NCBI GenBank assembly: GCA_019416265.1
Contig: DXXQ01000019.1
Location: 1-6,459 of the forward strand
Direction of reading: 5' to 3'
Source of the DNA: Clostridiales bacterium
Lineage (GTDB): Bacteria > Bacillota > Clostridia > Lachnospirales > Lachnospiraceae
DNA length: 6,459 bases
The position numbers and the translations under genes were made by a program. Within the stretch, counting starts at the first letter, position 1; each line of letters opens with the position of its first letter. Below are positions 5,432 through 6,459 of the stretch, piece after piece. Below the pieces are notes generated by a model, which ran no database searches, was not told where the DNA came from, and saw only the letters and a program-made list of their open reading frames with translations.

Positions 5432-6022
5432 TTATGCCTGAAGAAGCGCTGCAGGTGAAAAACGGATTCCTGTGCAGAGACTGACGATTCCCTGGATTAC
5501 CTGGAAACATACATTCAGGATGTAACGGATGTCATCTTCTACATTGCGCAGTTTGCGAAGGTAAAACTCATGTCTCTCCTCAATATAGGAGGTAAGCTGT
5601 GCAAGACTTCCAAAGTGAATTGCCTCTTCAAGATTCTTGCAGGCTTCGCCGCTCTTGATACATGTCTTTAAGTCATTCTTAAGGATCTTCTCATAGTGGT
5701 TATGCTCTACGAGGTTTCCTGTGTAGGTTTTATTATGAGGAAAAGTAAAGTAGTCTGCCATGTAATGAATCACTTCCCCGAATCTTCTCCAGTATACTCT
5801 GGCATTGCACTCTTCCGGGTTGGAATTTACAAGAGCTTCAATCTTTTCCTGAATTTCATCAAAGGTACCGAAAAATTCATGTTTCTTAGTTACGAAAGAA
5901 GGTCTGATATCCGGCAGGATACTTCCCAGACAGAACGCCTTTCTGTGAGACTGTAAGCTCTCTTCAACAATCATCTGATCAGCCAGGTATCTTGCCAGTA
6001 AAATATGTGATTTCTTACGCAA
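5432..6022 (-). CDS. Zinc-dependent phospholipase C family protein, no signal peptide
   Basis: The 196-aa product resembles the Zn-dependent phospholipase C / S1-P1 nuclease fold. Candidate metal ligands are His6 (SHILLARYL), Asp38 (LGSILPDIRP), His48 (KKHE), His86, Asp90 and His96 (HYMADYFTFPH), and His107 with Glu111 (EHNHYE). As I recall the Bacillus cereus enzyme (H118-x3-D122-x5-H128 and H142-x3-E146), the local spacings are identical. The ligand Trp1, made by signal-peptide cleavage in secreted enzymes, has no counterpart: the protein begins MRKKSH and is probably cytosolic. The start is TTG (6020-6022). It is supported by GGGG (6030-6033) 7 nt upstream, a second AAAGGA (6037-6042) and the lack of an in-frame ATG nearby. 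Own promoter and terminator make it monocistronic. Real substrate unknown; phospholipase activity is not proven by the fold. Confidence 0.85.
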   Translation of the reverse strand: MRKKSHILLARYLADQMIVEESLQSHRKAFCLGSILPDIRPSFVTKKHEFFGTFDEIQEKIEALVNSNPEECNARVYWRRFGEVIHYMADYFTFPHNKTYTGNLVEHNHYEKILKNDLKTCIKSGEACKNLEEAIHFGSLAQLTSYIEERHEFYLRKLRNVEDDIRYILNVCFQVIQGIVSLCTGIRFSPAALLQA

Positions 6023-6089
6023 TTTTTTTCCCCTTTTCCTTTATATAAAAAATATAACTTGTTATCCCTGTTGTTGCTCACCAGAAGAT

Positions 6090-6118
6090 ACTATAACAGA
6101 TAAACATAAATAAGGCAA
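6090..6118 (-). promoter_or_regulatory. Sigma-A promoter of the PLC-like gene
   Basis: On the minus strand, -35 TTGCCT (6113-6118) and -10 TATAGT (6090-6095) are 17 nt apart. Transcription should start near 6083, about 60 nt before the TTG start. The leader contains a purely A/T hairpin (TTATAT/ATATAA, 6041-6057) just upstream of the ribosome binding site, probably too weak to matter. Confidence 0.7.
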
Positions 6119-6174
6119 ATAAAAACTTCATAAAAAAATTGCTAATTTTTCATGACCTTTTTTGGCTATTTTTT

Positions 6175-6218
6175 TTTGGATGGTTTTTCCAAAGACAATG
6201 GCAGGGGGAAAATTGCCA
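6175..6218. repeat. Two small adjacent inverted repeats
   Basis: TTTGGA (6175-6180) pairs with TCCAAA (6188-6193) across a 7-nt loop. TGGCA (6199-6203) pairs with TGCCA (6214-6218) across a 10-nt loop. Neither is followed by a T-run in the minus direction, so they are not obvious terminators. They sit next to the larger stem at 6227-6275 and may belong to the same element. Confidence 0.5.
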
Positions 6219-6226
6219 ACCGATAA

Positions 6227-6275
6227 TTGAGGAGGGGCACGCTCAAAGTTGCGAAGGCCGCATGCCCCTCCTCAA
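6227..6275 (-). repeat. G+C-rich inverted repeat, 13-bp perfect arms extending to 16 bp
   Basis: TTGAGGAGGGGCA (6227-6239) and TGCCCCTCCTCAA (6263-6275) are perfectly complementary. In minus-strand RNA the stem continues through a U-G wobble (6240/6262) and two more G-C pairs, for 16 bp with a 17-nt loop. In plus-strand RNA the same position is a C/A mismatch, so the fold favours minus-strand transcripts, those reading through from the gene at 6311. No T-run follows. Function unknown: mRNA 3'-end stabiliser, REP-like repeat or structured RNA are all possible. Confidence 0.8.
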
Positions 6276-6285
6276 ACTCCTCCCC
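6265..6285. repeat. Perfect 9+3+9 purine/pyrimidine mirror repeat
   Basis: CCCCTCCTC, then AAA, then CTCCTCCCC is an exact mirror image, pyrimidine-only in both halves. Its first half is also the right arm of the adjacent stem. Such mirror repeats can form intramolecular triplex (H-DNA). The stem's GAGGAGGGG (6229-6237) has the sequence and orientation to take CTCCTCCCC (6277-6285) as a third strand. Confidence 0.8.
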
Positions 6286-6310
6286 GTCGGCCACGCCTGT
6301 TTATTCAGGG

Positions 6311-6459
6311 TTAATCCAGATCAAAGAGATGACGTTGGTTAATGCTGATATAATCTGTAGCTTCTGCTGTCTTTTCCTCTCCATAGTAGCTGTATTTACA
6401 GGAAACTTTTGCATATAAATTAACAGCTCCTTTGAATTCTCCATTCTGAAGTTTTAAAT
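6311..6459 (-). CDS. C-terminal fragment of an unidentified protein (N-terminus outside window)
   Basis: A minus-strand frame enters from the right edge and runs 48 codons to a TAA at 6311-6313. The peptide contains NGEFKGAVNLYAKVS, CKYSYYGEE and ends ISINQRHLFDLD. The composition looks like real protein: mixed charged and aromatic residues with an ordered C-terminus. I do not recognise the family. It is upstream of the PLC-like gene on the same strand, but that gene has its own promoter and the gap is 288 nt, so co-transcription is not implied. No terminator with a clear T-run follows; the stem at 6227-6275 is the nearest structure. Confidence 0.65.
   Translation of the reverse strand, partial: LKLQNGEFKGAVNLYAKVSCKYSYYGEEKTAEATDYISINQRHLFDLD

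Noticed and set aside
6139..6418. Plus-strand ORFs at 6139-6342 and 6227-6418
   Set aside because: They run across the inverted and mirror repeats and antisense to the right-edge gene; no ribosome binding site and implausible Phe/Trp-rich composition.

Overview
The window looks like chromosomal DNA of a Gram-positive, low-to-mid G+C gut-type Clostridia, most likely Lachnospiraceae. This is inferred from the gene content (a PduL-type phosphotransacylase, a FabH, a large secreted NlpC/P60 enzyme with a Pro-rich linker and helical repeat, a membrane-anchored transglutaminase-like protein, and a small Zn-phospholipase-C-family protein). AT-rich intergenic DNA, textbook sigma-A promoters and strong GGAG-type ribosome binding sites fit too. 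It cannot be narrowed to a genus by reading alone.

Layout. Left edge to 1131, minus strand: a transglutaminase-like protein cut by the window edge, with a near-consensus promoter whose spacer holds a perfect inverted repeat. 1304-1942, plus strand: pduL, divergent from it. 1971-2936, minus: fabH, convergent with pduL, with its own consensus promoter, a FabT-like box in the 5' UTR and a 25-bp-arm palindrome directly upstream of the -35. 3184-5100, minus: the NlpC/P60 cell-wall endopeptidase, with a terminator after it, a promoter before it, and a short leader ORF overlapping its start. 5432-6022, minus: a Zn-dependent phospholipase C family protein starting with TTG, with its own terminator and promoter. 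6120-6310: non-coding and rich in inverted and mirror repeats. 6311 to the right edge, minus: the C-terminus of an unidentified protein.

Each complete gene appears to be its own transcription unit, so this is not one operon. Two themes recur. One is acyl-CoA metabolism: PduL interconverts acyl-CoA and acyl-phosphate, and FabH uses acetyl-CoA to start fatty acid synthesis. The other is the cell envelope: NlpC/P60, the transglutaminase-like protein and the PLC-like protein. No phage, IS, CRISPR, tRNA or rRNA is visible.

I see no clear new multi-gene system. The least ordinary material is regulatory and structural: the palindrome and FabT-like box at fabH, the operator-like repeat at the transglutaminase promoter, the ATGA-overlapping leader ORF at the NlpC gene, and the stem plus purine/pyrimidine mirror repeat near 6227-6285.
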